DNA from: Halosimplex salinum
GTDB lineage: Archaea > Halobacteriota > Halobacteria > Halobacteriales > Haloarculaceae
DNA: 64,000 nt
Assembly (NCBI RefSeq): GCF_003730195.1
Contig: NZ_QWGG01000010.1
Coordinates: 1-64,000 of the forward strand
Reading direction: 5' to 3'
The notes below the pieces were generated by a model. It saw only the letters and a list, made by a program, of their open reading frames with translations. It did not search any database and was not told where the DNA came from. Shown in pieces: positions 31,651-42,033 of the stretch. A program made the translations under genes and the position numbers. Each line of letters opens with the position of its first letter. Within the stretch, counting starts at the first letter, position 1.

Positions 31651-34600
31651 ATGCCGGAACGATTACCAGACCACTACGATCCGAACGCAGTCGAACAGGC
31701 AGTCAAGGACTACTGGACGGACGCCGACGCCTTCCCGGGCGTCGACGCGCCCGAAGAGACCAGCCACGCATACGAGTACGCCAGACAGCGGGCCGAAGAC
31801 GGCGACGGCGAGGGGTTCTACTTCCTCGACGGGCCGCCGTTCACGAGCGGGCGGATGCACGTCGGCAACGCGTGGGGGAAGATCCTCAAGGACGCGCTCC
31901 TGCGCTATCACCGGATGCAGGGCAGGGCGGTTCGGGCCCGCCCGGGCTACGACACGCACGGCCTGCCCGTGGAGGTGAACGTCGAGCGGGCCCACGAGTT
32001 CGAGAGCAAGCAGGCCGTCGAGGAGTACGGCGTCGACCGTTTCGTGGACGAGTGTCGCGAGTTCGTCGAGGACCAGCGCGCGGTCATGGACGAGGAGTTC
32101 CGCGATCTGGCGGTGTGGATGGACTGGGACGACGTGTACCAGACGATGGACCCGGAGTACGTCGACACCGTCTGGGACGCCTTCGCCGCGCTGTACGACC
32201 GCGGCCTCGTCGAACGGGGCGACCAGGTCGTCAACACCTGCCCGCGCTGTGAGACCGCCGTCTCAGATTCGCGACTGGCGTACGAGGACCGGACGGCCGA
32301 CGCGGCGTACGTCGGTTTCCCGGTGGTCGATCGCGGCGGCGCGCTCGTCGCCTGGACGACGACGCCGTGGACCCTGGTCGGCAACCAGTTCGTCGCGGTC
32401 GACGCGGACGGCGAGTACGCGGCGGTCGAGGTGACGGGCAGCCCGGACTGCGAAGACGGCCCAGCTACCACGGACGGACCGCTCTACGTCGCCGCCGAGC
32501 GCGTCCCCGACGTGATGGCGGCACTGGGCGTCTCCGAAGGCGACTACGCCGTCCGCGAGACGCTCCCCGGAAGCGAACTCGTGGGACTGACCTACGAACA
32601 CCCGCTCGCGGACCGACTGCCGGACCATCCGACACTGCAGGGTGAAGTCGCCCACGCCGACTACGTCGAGACAGGAGGCGACGGAACCGGACTGGTTCAC
32701 AGCGCACCGGGGTTCGGTCACGAGGACTTCGAGCGTGCGCGGGAACTGGACCTGCCGACCTACTCACCGGTGGACCTCACCGGCCGGTTCACCGACGAGG
32801 CGGGGCCGTTCGCGGGCCTGCGCGTCCACGGCGAGGGCCGAGCGGCCGTCCTCGACGCGCTCGGCGAGACCGGAGCGCTCCTCGCCACGGAACAGTTCAC
32901 CCACGAGTACCCGCAGTGTCCACGGTGTGACACCGACGTGGTCATGCGGGCGGCCGAGCAGTGGCTCGTCCGGGTGACGGGGCTGAAAGACGACCTCCTC
33001 GACGCGGTGGAGGAGACGACGTGGTACCCGGCCGAGGCCCGCGACGGCCGCTTCCGCAACACCGTCGAGAACGCGCCCGACTGGAACGTCTCCCGCCAGC
33101 GCTACTGGGGGAGTCCCCTGCCCGTCTGGCACTGCGACGACTGCGACCGGGACGTTGTCGTCTCCTCGCGGGCGGACCTCGCCGAACGCGCCGGTCTCGA
33201 CGACGTCCCCGACGACCCCCATCGGCCCGTGGTCGACGAGGTGACCGTCGCCTGTCCCGACTGCGGCGGCGAGGCGACGCGCGTCGCGGACGTGCTCGAC
33301 GTGTGGTTCGACTCGGCGGTGGCGTCGTGGGCGAGTCTCCGCGAGTGCCCGAGCGAGAACCCGCGCCCCGACGACTGGCCCGCCGACCTCGTGGTCGAGG
33401 GCAACGACCAGACGCGGGGCTGGTTCCTAATGCAACTGTATCTGGGCGTGGCGTTCGCCGGCCGCGCCCCCTACGAGGAGGTCCTGATGCACGGCTGGGC
33501 GCTGCTGGACGGCGAACCCATGTCGAAGTCGCGCGGACACGTCCTGCGGCCGCCGGAGGTCGCCGAGGCTCACGGTCGAGACGCGCTCCGGGCGCACCTG
33601 CTCGGCCACGAACAGCAGGGTCAGGACGTGTCGGTGACCTCCGACATGGCCGGTGTGGAGACGACCCGCGAACGCTTCGACGTGGTCTGGAACGTCGCGC
33701 GCTTCGCGGGGATGTTCATGGCCGAGGACGACTACACTCCCACGCTGACCCTCGAATCCGACTCCGACGACCGGACCGTCCTCGACGAGTGGGTCCTCGC
33801 ACGCCTGCGGGAGGTGGTCGAAACCGCTACCGTGGCCTTCGAGGACCGCGAGCCGAACGTCGCGCTGGACGCCGCGCTCGATTTCCTCGTCGACGACGTG
33901 TCCCGGTACTACGTCCAGACGGTCCGGGACAGGGTGTGGACGCCCGACGCGACGGCGGACAAACGGGCCGCGTACGACGCACTCGGGACGGTCCTCGGGG
34001 TCTGCGTCCGCCTGCTCGCCCCCTTCACCCCGTACCTCGCCGAGCGGCTCTACCGCGCGCTCGACGGCCCCGCCGACGCGAGCGAACCGACGGTCCACGC
34101 GACGGACTGGCCCGAACCAGACGCGTTCGGACTGCCAGAGCGCCCGGCCCTCGTCGAGTCCGTCGAGGCGCTCCGGGCGGTGGAGAGCGCCGTCGCTCGC
34201 GCCCGACAGGAGATGGGTCGCAAACACCGCTGGCCGGTGACGACGGCGGTGGTCGAGACGACCGACGAGTCCGTGGCGACTGCCGTCGAAACCCATCGAG
34301 CGCTCCTCGCCGAGCGGTGCAACGTCGAGTCGGTCGAGCTGACGGAGCGGTACCCGGCCCGCGAGCGCGTCGTCGTGCCGGAGATGGACGCGCTGGGGCC
34401 GGCGTTCCGCGACGACGCGGCGGCGGTCGCGGACGCGGTGGCGGGTCGGTCCGCCGAGGAGCTACCGGTGACGGTCACCGTCGACGGCACCGAGGTCTCG
34501 GTCACGGCCGAGCAGGTCTCGGTGGTCGAACGGGTCCCCGACAGCGTGGTCCGGGTCCCGTTCGAGGGCGGGACGGTGTACGTCGACGAGTCGTTGCCCG

Positions 34601-34935
34601 AACGGCTCCGTCGACGGGGGCTCGCCCGCGACGTGACGCGGCGTGCCCAGGAGATGCGCGGAGAACTGGGGCTCGACGTCGATCAGCAGGTGCGACTGGC
34701 CGTCGTCGCGGAGGACGAACCGCTGGTCGAGGCCGTCACCGCCCACGCCGACGAACTCCGGGCGGCAGTCCGCGTCGCCGACCTCACTGTCGCGTCCGAG
34801 TCGACCGAACTCGACGGGGGGTCCGAACTGACCCGGAAGTGGACGGTCGATGGGGTCGCCGTGACCCTCGCGATGGAACCAACCGCTGTCTCGGGAGAGT
34901 CCGAGGAACCGCCGCACCGCGAAAGGATGGGATAG
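31651..34935 (+). CDS. ileS: Isoleucyl-tRNA synthetase
   Basis: The 1094-residue class Ia synthetase has the HIGH-type motif in PPFTSGRMHVGNAWGK (about residues 62-77), the CP1 editing domain (about 200-420, including the 'GTGLVHSAPGFGHEDF' stretch), a zinc-binding Cys set (CPRC; CDDC; CPDC), and the KMSKS-type loop EPMSKSRGH near residue 622. The anticodon-binding helical domain and a C-terminal domain follow. It charges tRNA-Ile with isoleucine and edits valine. All motifs are present and the length is usual for archaea. It has an unusual long leader. Confidence 0.97.
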   Translation: MPERLPDHYDPNAVEQAVKDYWTDADAFPGVDAPEETSHAYEYARQRAEDGDGEGFYFLDGPPFTSGRMHVGNAWGKILKDALLRYHRMQGRAVRARPGYDTHGLPVEVNVERAHEFESKQAVEEYGVDRFVDECREFVEDQRAVMDEEFRDLAVWMDWDDVYQTMDPEYVDTVWDAFAALYDRGLVERGDQVVNTCPRCETAVSDSRLAYEDRTADAAYVGFPVVDRGGALVAWTTTPWTLVGNQFVAVDADGEYAAVEVTGSPDCEDGPATTDGPLYVAAERVPDVMAALGVSEGDYAVRETLPGSELVGLTYEHPLADRLPDHPTLQGEVAHADYVETGGDGTGLVHSAPGFGHEDFERARELDLPTYSPVDLTGRFTDEAGPFAGLRVHGEGRAAVLDALGETGALLATEQFTHEYPQCPRCDTDVVMRAAEQWLVRVTGLKDDLLDAVEETTWYPAEARDGRFRNTVENAPDWNVSRQRYWGSPLPVWHCDDCDRDVVVSSRADLAERAGLDDVPDDPHRPVVDEVTVACPDCGGEATRVADVLDVWFDSAVASWASLRECPSENPRPDDWPADLVVEGNDQTRGWFLMQLYLGVAFAGRAPYEEVLMHGWALLDGEPMSKSRGHVLRPPEVAEAHGRDALRAHLLGHEQQGQDVSVTSDMAGVETTRERFDVVWNVARFAGMFMAEDDYTPTLTLESDSDDRTVLDEWVLARLREVVETATVAFEDREPNVALDAALDFLVDDVSRYYVQTVRDRVWTPDATADKRAAYDALGTVLGVCVRLLAPFTPYLAERLYRALDGPADASEPTVHATDWPEPDAFGLPERPALVESVEALRAVESAVARARQEMGRKHRWPVTTAVVETTDESVATAVETHRALLAERCNVESVELTERYPARERVVVPEMDALGPAFRDDAAAVADAVAGRSAEELPVTVTVDGTEVSVTAEQVSVVERVPDSVVRVPFEGGTVYVDESLPERLRRRGLARDVTRRAQEMRGELGLDVDQQVRLAVVAEDEPLVEAVTAHADELRAAVRVADLTVASESTELDGGSELTRKWTVDGVAVTLAMEPTAVSGESEEPPHRERMG

Positions 34936-35290
34936 GATGGGACGTCCGCCGCGAACGGGGACGGGAGCGTGTGACCGTGCCGCGCCCACGGCAGTATCGA
35001 GTCGCGCGTCGTCGGTGATAAAGGGCCGTCAGACTTCGGGCTGACAACCGGCAGACGGAGGGGTGATCTCCAGACGAAACCGCCCACCCGCGGGCCGACT
35101 GCGCCCCGATCGCGGCCAGCCACTCGCCCACAGGTACCGGGCCGTCGAACCGCCCGAGTCCGACGAAGTTTATGTGATTATATACCTATTATTCTATCAA
35201 GGGCCTTCCTGTATAATATTTCAGCATCTATAGCCCGAATTACTGGAAGAGTCCGAATTATTTTTATCACATGTACACGGTCGTCCAAAC
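34936..35290. promoter_or_regulatory. Intergenic region with AT-rich gdhA promoter
   Basis: The first ~225 nt are GC-rich and hold no gene; a TATA-like GGTGATAAAG at about 35015-35024 has no ORF behind it. From about 35165 the DNA becomes strikingly AT-rich. A TATA-like TTTTTATCA at 35261-35269 lies about 25 nt before the gdhA ATG. The AT-rich island contains TCTATCA followed by AGGGCC (35193-35205), similar to TCTATCAGGCC before gltB. No repeat arrays or transposon ends were seen. Confidence 0.6.
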
Positions 35291-36547
35291 ATGGGATCCG
35301 ACGTGAACCCGTTCGAAAGCTTACAGGAACAGGTAGACGAAGCCGCGGAGTACCTCGACGTGGACGAGGGCATGCTGGAGCGGCTGAAAAACCCCGAGCG
35401 GATTCTGGAGACGAACCTCTCGGTCGAGATGGACGACGGGTCCGTCGAGGTGTTCCGCGCGTACCGTTCGCAGTTCAACGGCGACCGCGGGCCGTACAAG
35501 GGCGGTATCCGCTATCACCCGCAGGTGTCCCGCGACGAGGTCAAGGCCCTCTCCGGGTGGATGGCATACAAGACGGCGACGGTCGGCATCCCGCTGGGTG
35601 GCGGGAAGGGCGGCATCGTCATCGACCCCGACGACTACTCCGAGGACGAACTCGAGCGCATCACGCGCGCCTTCGCGAAGGAACTGACGCCGCTCATCGG
35701 CGAGGACCGCGACGTGCCGGCGCCGGACGTCAACACCGGCCAGCGCGAGATGAACTGGATCAAGGACACCTACGAGACCCTCGAGAACACGACCGAGCCG
35801 GGCGTCATCACCGGTAAGGACCTCTCTAGCGGCGGCAGCGAGGGCCGCGTCGAGGCGACCGGTCGCTCGACGGTCATCGCCGCCCGCGAGGCGTTCGACT
35901 ACCTCGACAAAGAGGTCGAGGGCGCCACCGTCGCCGTCCAGGGCTACGGGAACGCCGGCTGGATCTCCGCGAAGCTCATCGACGAGATGGGCGCCGACGT
36001 CGTCGCCGTCTCCGACTCCAGCGGCGGTATCTACAACGAGGACGGTCTCGACCCCGTCGCCGCCAAGGACCACAAGCGCGAGACCGGCAGCGTCGTCGAC
36101 TACCACGAGGCCGAGGAGTCGGTCACCAACGACGAGCTCCTCCAGCTCGACGTGGACCTGCTGATCCCGGCCGCGCTCGAGAACGCCATCACCGAGGAGA
36201 TCGCCGAGGGCGTCCAGGCCGACGTGATCTCCGAGGCCGCCAACGGCCCGATCACGCCCAAGGGCGACGACGTCCTCGAGGACAAGGACGTCATCATCGT
36301 GCCGGACATCCTCGCCAACGCCGGCGGCGTGACGGTCTCGTACTTCGAGTGGGTGCAGAACCGCCAGCGCTTCTACTGGGACGAGGAGACCGTCAACGAG
36401 CGCCTCGAGGACATCACCGTCGAGGAGTTCTGGAACCTCGTCGAGGCCTACGAGGAGCACGACCTCCCGAGCCTGCGCGTCGGCGCCTACGTCGTCGCGA
36501 TCCAGCGCGTCCTCGACGCCGCCGAGCAGGCCGGCACCTGGCCCTGA
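35291..36547 (+). CDS. gdhA: Glutamate dehydrogenase
   Basis: The 418-residue protein is an ELFV-family dehydrogenase. The substrate domain has '[11 protein letters not shown]' and the catalytic Lys in '[11 protein letters not shown]' and 'PAPDVNTG'. The cofactor domain has '[21 protein letters not shown]' (GxGxxG-type) with '[11 protein letters not shown]', where the acidic strand end suggests NAD(H). It interconverts glutamate and 2-oxoglutarate plus ammonia. Its place just upstream of gltB puts both glutamate routes together. Haloarchaea often have several Gdh paralogs, so the cofactor assignment is moderate. Confidence 0.95.
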   Translation: MGSDVNPFESLQEQVDEAAEYLDVDEGMLERLKNPERILETNLSVEMDDGSVEVFRAYRSQFNGDRGPYKGGIRYHPQVSRDEVKALSGWMAYKTATVGIPLGGGKGGIVIDPDDYSEDELERITRAFAKELTPLIGEDRDVPAPDVNTGQREMNWIKDTYETLENTTEPGVITGKDLSSGGSEGRVEATGRSTVIAAREAFDYLDKEVEGATVAVQGYGNAGWISAKLIDEMGADVVAVSDSSGGIYNEDGLDPVAAKDHKRETGSVVDYHEAEESVTNDELLQLDVDLLIPAALENAITEEIAEGVQADVISEAANGPITPKGDDVLEDKDVIIVPDILANAGGVTVSYFEWVQNRQRFYWDEETVNERLEDITVEEFWNLVEAYEEHDLPSLRVGAYVVAIQRVLDAAEQAGTWP

Positions 36548-36706
36548 ACGGAGACCGAGCCCGCTTCGAACCGGTCCCGATCGACACGCCCGCTTTTCTT
36601 CGCGGTTCGCTGCTCCTCCAAAGTTACTTCTGTAATTTCCCGACCTTCTATACACCTTATATGGATACTAAGATTTATATCGGAGTGGGCCGCGTCATCG
36701 TGTAGC
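36548..36706 (+). promoter_or_regulatory. AT-rich promoter of the CBS gene
   Basis: The stretch turns AT-rich from about 36600. A TATA-like GATTTATATC at 36671-36680 lies about 30 nt before the ATG at 36707. It resembles in composition the promoters of gdhA and gltB that flank it. Confidence 0.5.
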
Positions 36707-37135
36707 ATGGAAGACACACTCGTGGGGAGTCTGATGTCGTCGCCGGTGAGAACGGTCACGCCCGACACGGACGTCCAGACGGCCGCACAGCCGATGATCG
36801 ACCACGGTATCAGTTCGGTCGTCGTCGTCGACGACGACAACAGGCTCGAGGGCATCCTCACGTCGACGGACTACGTCCGGATCGCCGCAGACGGCGTGGA
36901 CGTGACGGCGACGAGCGCGGCGGAGTACATGGCCACGGACCTCGTCTCGACGTCGGTCGACGAACCGGTCCACGAAGTGGCCGAGACGATGATGCGACGG
37001 GGCGTTCACCACGTCCCGGTCGCCGACGAGGTCGAAGGCGTCGTCGGGATGATCACCACGAAGGACTTCGCCGCGTACCTCTCGGAAGCGCGTGCGCTGA
37101 GCCCGCCCCGTCCGACCGACGCGACCTCCGACTGA
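36707..37135 (+). CDS. Tandem CBS-domain protein
   Basis: The 142-residue protein consists of two CBS motifs ('GSLMSSPVRTVTPDTDVQTAAQPMIDHGISSVVVVDDDN', 'ATDLVSTSVDEPVHEVAETMMRRGVHHVPVADEVEGVVGMITTKDFAAYL'; representative pieces are MSSPVRTVTPDTDV and GMITTKDFAAYL) that form one Bateman module for binding adenine nucleotides. It has no other domain. Sitting between gdhA and gltB, it could report energy state to nitrogen metabolism, but this is inference from position alone. Confidence 0.88.
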   Translation: MEDTLVGSLMSSPVRTVTPDTDVQTAAQPMIDHGISSVVVVDDDNRLEGILTSTDYVRIAADGVDVTATSAAEYMATDLVSTSVDEPVHEVAETMMRRGVHHVPVADEVEGVVGMITTKDFAAYLSEARALSPPRPTDATSD

Positions 37136-37316
37136 CCGCGACGAGCACGGGCTTCGCATCGTCGAGAACCCCACAGTCGAGCGCCGGTTCTGAGCCCTCT
37201 ATGTAACGATTAAGTGGGTCAATCGAAGGAAATTAATACACCTAAGATTGGGTATAATCCCCATATAGTCTATCAGGCCAAGCGTTTTATCGGGGTGTCC
37301 GGAAGCTACGAGGCAC
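37136..37316 (+). promoter_or_regulatory. AT-rich promoter of gltB
   Basis: An AT-rich tract spans about 37199-37300. The TATA-like GTTTTATCG at 37284-37292 is about 29 nt before the ATG, predicting a leaderless transcript. TCTATCAGGCC at 37269-37279 is immediately upstream of the box and resembles the TCTATCAAGGGCC found before gdhA. Confidence 0.55.
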
Positions 37317-40300
37317 ATGAGTGCGTTCTCTCGCGACGACGAGGACCGTCGGCTGGCAGATTCGGCCGACGAGCGGTCTAACTGCGGCGTCGGGGTCGTA
37401 ATGGACCTCGACGGCGACGGTGGGCACTGGGTCCTCTCCGACGGACTGGAACTGCTGGAGAATCTCGAACACCGCGGCACGACGGGCGCCGAGGAGTCGA
37501 CCGGCGACGGCGCCGGCGTCATGATCCAGACGCCCCACGACTTCTTCGCAGACGAGGTCGACGCCGACCTCACACCCGGCGAGTACGCCGTCGGGTCGCT
37601 CTTTCTCCCGAAGGACGACGCGGCTGCCCGGGACGAACTGAAAGACGTCGTCGAGGCGCAGTTCGCCGAGGAAGGACTGGACGTGGTCGCCTGGCGGACC
37701 GTCCCGACCAACAACGCGAATCTCGGGCAGACGGCGCTCGACTCCGAGCCGGAGATGGTCCAGGTGTTCGTCGAGTCGGCCGACGGGCTGACCGGCGACG
37801 CGTTCGACCGACGGCTGTACGTCGGCCGTCGCGTCCTCGAAAATCACGTCGACGAGACCGAACCCGCGGGCCACGAGCGCTTCTACGTCGTCTCGCTGGC
37901 CACCGACACGGTCGTCTACAAGGGACTGCTCAAAGGCGAGCAGGTCGCCGACTACTACCCCGACCTGACCGACGAGCGCGTCGACACCACCTTCGCGATG
38001 GTCCACGCTCGCTTCTCGACGAACACGCTCGGCGCGTGGCACCTGGCGCATCCCTACCGCGGCATCATCCACAACGGCGAGTTCAACACCATCCAGGGCA
38101 ACATCAACTGGATGCGCGCGCGGGAGACTGACCTCGAATCGGACGCGTTCGAGGACGGCGAGGCGCGACAGACCTCGGGGGCGGGCGGCGAGCCGTCGAA
38201 CACGGACAAACTCAAGCCGATCATCGACGACCCCGAGCAGTCCGACACGGCGAGTGTCGACAACGCGCTGGAACTGCTGATGCTGGAAGGGCGCGACCTC
38301 CCCCACGCGCTCCGAATGCTGATCCCCGAGGCGTGGCGCGGCGAGGCCAACGACGTGAGCGGCCAGCGCCGCGACTGGTACGACTACCACGCCTCGCTCG
38401 TCGAACCGTGGGACGGCCCCGCGCTGGTCGCGGCGACCGACGGCGACCGCGTCGGCGCCGTCCTCGACCGCAACGGCCTGCGACCCTGCCGATACGACGT
38501 GCTCACCGACAACACGCTCGTCATGGCGAGCGAGGCGGGCGCGCTCGACACCGACCCCGCCGACATCGAGGAGCGCGGGCGCCTCCAGCCCGGACAGCTG
38601 TTCCTCGCCGACCCCGAGGAGGGGCGAGTCATCCCCGACGACGAAGTCTTCGAGGGGCTCACCGACGAGACGTACGGCGAGTGGGTCGACCAGGAACAGG
38701 TCGAACTGGCGGACGTCGTCGCCGAACCGGACAACCTCCCCCAGCACGACTTCGACCAGTTGCGTGCCCACCAGGCCCAGTACGGCTACACGTACGACGA
38801 GGTCGACCACCTCATCGAGCCGATGGCCGAGAAGGGGAAAGACCCCGTCGGGTCGATGGGCGACGACACGCCCCTGAGCGTGCTCTCGCAGTTCAACCGG
38901 CCGCTGTTCACCTACTTCAAGCAGCTGTTCGCGCAGGTGACCAACCCGCCGCTGGACTACATCCGCGAGGAACTGGTCACCTCGCTGGAATCGCGACTGG
39001 GCTACCAGCGGAACCTGCTCGACGAGACCCCCGAGCACGCCCGCCAGCTGGTCGTCGACTCGCCGATCCTCACCGACCAGCAGACCGCCGCGATCCGCGA
39101 CCTCGACGCGAACGGCATGTCCTCGACGGTCGTGGACATCAGCTACGACCCCGACGAGGCCGACCTGCGCGAGGCCGTCGAGAGCGCCCGTGACGAGGCC
39201 TCCGCGGCCGCGTCGGAACACGACGTCATCGTCCTCTCCGACCGCGCGGCCGGCGAGGACCGGATCGCGATCCCGAGCCTGCTCGCGGTCGGCGGCATCC
39301 ACCATCACCTCGTCCGCAACGGTCTGCGCAACCACGTTGGCCTCGTCGTCGAATCGGGCGACCCCCGCACCGTCCACCACGTGGCGACGCTGGTCGGCTA
39401 CGGCGCGGGCGCGGTCAACCCCTACCTCGCCTACCAGACCATCGAGGACCTGGTCGCCGGTCCCGACGGCGCGGAACTCTCCCGGGCCATCGACGCCTAC
39501 GTCAACGCGCTGGAGGACGGCCTCCTGAAGACGATGGCCAAGATGGGTATCTCGACCGTCGAGAGCTACCAGGGCGCCCAGATCTTCGAGGCCGTCGGGC
39601 TCTCCTCGGACTTCGTCGACGAGTACTTCGAGGGGACCGCCAACCGGACCGAGGGTATCGGGCTCGAGGAGATCGAGGAGGACCTGCTCGACCGCCACGA
39701 GGTCGCCTGGGGCGACGACCCCGACCTCGAACGGCAGGGCGAGTTCGAGAACCGTTCGGGCGGGATCCACCACCAGTGGAACCCCTCCACCGTGGGGACG
39801 ATCCAGCAGGCCGTCCGCACGGGTGACTACGAGCGCTACAAGGAGTTCGCCGCCGAGATCAACGACCAGAACGAACAGCTCCAGACCCTGCGCGGGCTGC
39901 TGGAGTTCGACTCGGACCGCGACCCGGTCCCGATCGAGGAGGTCGAACCGGTCGAGGATATCGTCACGCGCTTCGAGACGGCCGCGATGAGCCTGGGGAG
40001 CCTCTCCCCGGAGATGCACGAGAACAACGCCATCGCGATGAACCGGCTGGGTGCCCACGCCAACACCGGCGAAGGCGGCGAACCGCCGGAACGGTTCGAC
40101 ACCGAGAAGAACTGCAAGACCAAGCAGGTCGCCTCCGGCCGCTTCGGCGTCACCAGCGACTACCTCTCCTCGGCCGACGAACTCCAGATCAAGATGGCTC
40201 AGGGCTCCAAGCCCGGTGAGGGCGGCCACCTGCCCGGCAAGAAGGTCAACGAGATGATCGCCCAGATCCGCTACGCGACGCCGGGCGTCGGCCTCATCTC

Positions 40301-41897
40301 GCCGCCGCCGCTCCACGACATCTACTCCATCGAGGACCTCAAACAGCTGATCCACGACCTGAAGGCCTCGAACCCAGACGCGGACGTGAACGTCAAACTC
40401 GTCGCCGAGGACGGCATCGGCACCATCGCGGCCGGCGTCGCGAAGGCCAACGCGGACAAGGTCCACATCTCGGGCCACGACGGCGGGACCGGCGCGTCGC
40501 CGAAGACGAGCATCAAGAACGCGGGGCTCCCGTGGGAACTCGGCCTCGCGGAGGCCAACCAGATGCTCCGCGCGACGGGCCTGCGCTCGCGTATCGAGGT
40601 CACCACCGACGGCGGGATGAAGACCGGCCGCGACGTGGCCGTCGCCACCCTGCTCGGCGCCGAGGGGTACGCCTTCGGCACCGCGTCGATGGTCACCTCC
40701 GGCTGCGTGATGGCCCGGCAGTGCCACGAGAACACCTGCCCGGTCGGCGTCGCGACGCAGAACGAGAAGCTCCGCGACCGCTTCCCGGGCGAGCCCCAGC
40801 ACGTCATCAACTACATGACCTTCGTCGCGCAGGAACTGCGCGAGATCATGGCCGAACTGGGCTTCACCAGCGTCGACGAGATGGTCGGCCGCCCGGACGT
40901 GCTCGCCCAGCGGACCGACGTGAGCCAGCCGAAGGCGAAGAAGGTGAACCTCGCCGGCGTCATCGCCGAGCCCGCCGGCGACGACGACCGCTACAAGACC
41001 CGCGAGCAGACCCACGACGTGGCAGACGCGCTCGACTGGGACCTGATCGAAGACGCCGAACCCGCCCTCGAATCCGGCGACCCGGTCGCTATCTCGACCG
41101 AGGTGGACAACGTCGACCGCGCGGTCGGCGCGACGCTCTCGAACGCGGTGTCCTCCCGCTACGGCGGCGACGGTCTCCCGGACGACACCATCGACTGTCG
41201 CCTGGAGGGGACCGCAGGCCAGTCCTTCGGCGCGTTCCTCCAGGGAGGGATCACGATGGACCTGGTCGGCACCGCCAACGACTACGTCGGGAAGGGACTC
41301 TCCGGCGGCAAACTCCTGGTTCGGACGCCCGAGAACGCCAACTACGCGGCCGCGGACAACGTCGTCATCGGCAACGTCGCGCTGTACGGAGCGACCCAGG
41401 GCGAGGCCTACGTCAACGGCGTCGCCGGCGAGCGCTTCGCCGTCCGCAACTCCGGCGTGAAGGGTGTCGTCGAGGGCGTCGGCGACCACGGCTGTGAGTA
41501 CATGACCGGCGGCGCTATCGCCGTGCTGGGCGAGACGGGGAAGAACTTCGCGGCCGGGATGTCAGGCGGCGTCGCCTACGTGTACGACCCCGACGGCCAG
41601 TTCGCGCGGAAGGCCAACACGGGGATGGTGACCATCGACCCGACGCTCGACGAACTCGACCGCGATCTGCTCACCCGACTCGTCGAGAACCACGTCGAGT
41701 ACACGGACTCCGACCGCGCGGCCGAACTGCTCTCCGACTGGGACGCCGAGCTGTCGAACTTCACGAAGGTGATGCCCGACGCCTACGCCGAGATCGTCGA
41801 GGAAGACGCGAGCGCGGACGTGCGGACCGAACTGCCCGACCCCGCCGCACCGTCCTCCGAGACCGGCGCCGCGACCCACGGCCAGGCCGACGACTGA
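37317..41897 (+). CDS. gltB: Glutamate synthase, large subunit
   Basis: The 1526-residue protein is full-length for the ferredoxin- or NADPH-type GOGAT large subunit. The N-terminal class II amidotransferase has its nucleophile at Cys23 (SNCGVGVV), implying removal of a 22-residue propeptide. The central and FMN domains include 'GHDGGTGASPKTSIKNAGLPWELGL' (in parts: GHDGGTGASPKTS, AGLPWELGL). The 3Fe-4S cysteines are in CVMARQCHENTCPVG. A C-terminal GXGXG beta-helix domain ends before an acidic tail. It makes two glutamates from glutamine and 2-oxoglutarate. No gltD small subunit is adjacent, so ferredoxin is the likely donor (inference). Confidence 0.96.
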   Translation: MSAFSRDDEDRRLADSADERSNCGVGVVMDLDGDGGHWVLSDGLELLENLEHRGTTGAEESTGDGAGVMIQTPHDFFADEVDADLTPGEYAVGSLFLPKDDAAARDELKDVVEAQFAEEGLDVVAWRTVPTNNANLGQTALDSEPEMVQVFVESADGLTGDAFDRRLYVGRRVLENHVDETEPAGHERFYVVSLATDTVVYKGLLKGEQVADYYPDLTDERVDTTFAMVHARFSTNTLGAWHLAHPYRGIIHNGEFNTIQGNINWMRARETDLESDAFEDGEARQTSGAGGEPSNTDKLKPIIDDPEQSDTASVDNALELLMLEGRDLPHALRMLIPEAWRGEANDVSGQRRDWYDYHASLVEPWDGPALVAATDGDRVGAVLDRNGLRPCRYDVLTDNTLVMASEAGALDTDPADIEERGRLQPGQLFLADPEEGRVIPDDEVFEGLTDETYGEWVDQEQVELADVVAEPDNLPQHDFDQLRAHQAQYGYTYDEVDHLIEPMAEKGKDPVGSMGDDTPLSVLSQFNRPLFTYFKQLFAQVTNPPLDYIREELVTSLESRLGYQRNLLDETPEHARQLVVDSPILTDQQTAAIRDLDANGMSSTVVDISYDPDEADLREAVESARDEASAAASEHDVIVLSDRAAGEDRIAIPSLLAVGGIHHHLVRNGLRNHVGLVVESGDPRTVHHVATLVGYGAGAVNPYLAYQTIEDLVAGPDGAELSRAIDAYVNALEDGLLKTMAKMGISTVESYQGAQIFEAVGLSSDFVDEYFEGTANRTEGIGLEEIEEDLLDRHEVAWGDDPDLERQGEFENRSGGIHHQWNPSTVGTIQQAVRTGDYERYKEFAAEINDQNEQLQTLRGLLEFDSDRDPVPIEEVEPVEDIVTRFETAAMSLGSLSPEMHENNAIAMNRLGAHANTGEGGEPPERFDTEKNCKTKQVASGRFGVTSDYLSSADELQIKMAQGSKPGEGGHLPGKKVNEMIAQIRYATPGVGLISPPPLHDIYSIEDLKQLIHDLKASNPDADVNVKLVAEDGIGTIAAGVAKANADKVHISGHDGGTGASPKTSIKNAGLPWELGLAEANQMLRATGLRSRIEVTTDGGMKTGRDVAVATLLGAEGYAFGTASMVTSGCVMARQCHENTCPVGVATQNEKLRDRFPGEPQHVINYMTFVAQELREIMAELGFTSVDEMVGRPDVLAQRTDVSQPKAKKVNLAGVIAEPAGDDDRYKTREQTHDVADALDWDLIEDAEPALESGDPVAISTEVDNVDRAVGATLSNAVSSRYGGDGLPDDTIDCRLEGTAGQSFGAFLQGGITMDLVGTANDYVGKGLSGGKLLVRTPENANYAAADNVVIGNVALYGATQGEAYVNGVAGERFAVRNSGVKGVVEGVGDHGCEYMTGGAIAVLGETGKNFAAGMSGGVAYVYDPDGQFARKANTGMVTIDPTLDELDRDLLTRLVENHVEYTDSDRAAELLSDWDAELSNFTKVMPDAYAEIVEEDASADVRTELPDPAAPSSETGAATHGQADD

Positions 41898-42033
41898 CGG
41901 CTCACGGACGCGTCGGTAGCTCCGCCCTCCCGACGACCTGCCGACGTCGAAACCGCGAGCGGTGTGGCGAATTCTCTCTCGACTTTCCCCGGAGCGGAAG
42001 GCATATAGCCGAGCAGAATCTGTAGACGTGACA

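Noticed and set aside
35165-35290. AT-rich region as a site of a mobile element
   Set aside because: No transposase, terminal inverted repeats or target duplications were seen; the position and TATA boxes fit promoters.
37287-41489. 1400-codon open frame antisense to gltB
   Set aside because: It mirrors the gltB reading frame in a GC-rich genome where antisense stops are rare; its amino acid composition is Val/Gly/Asp/Arg-biased without any domain, while gltB is fully recognised.
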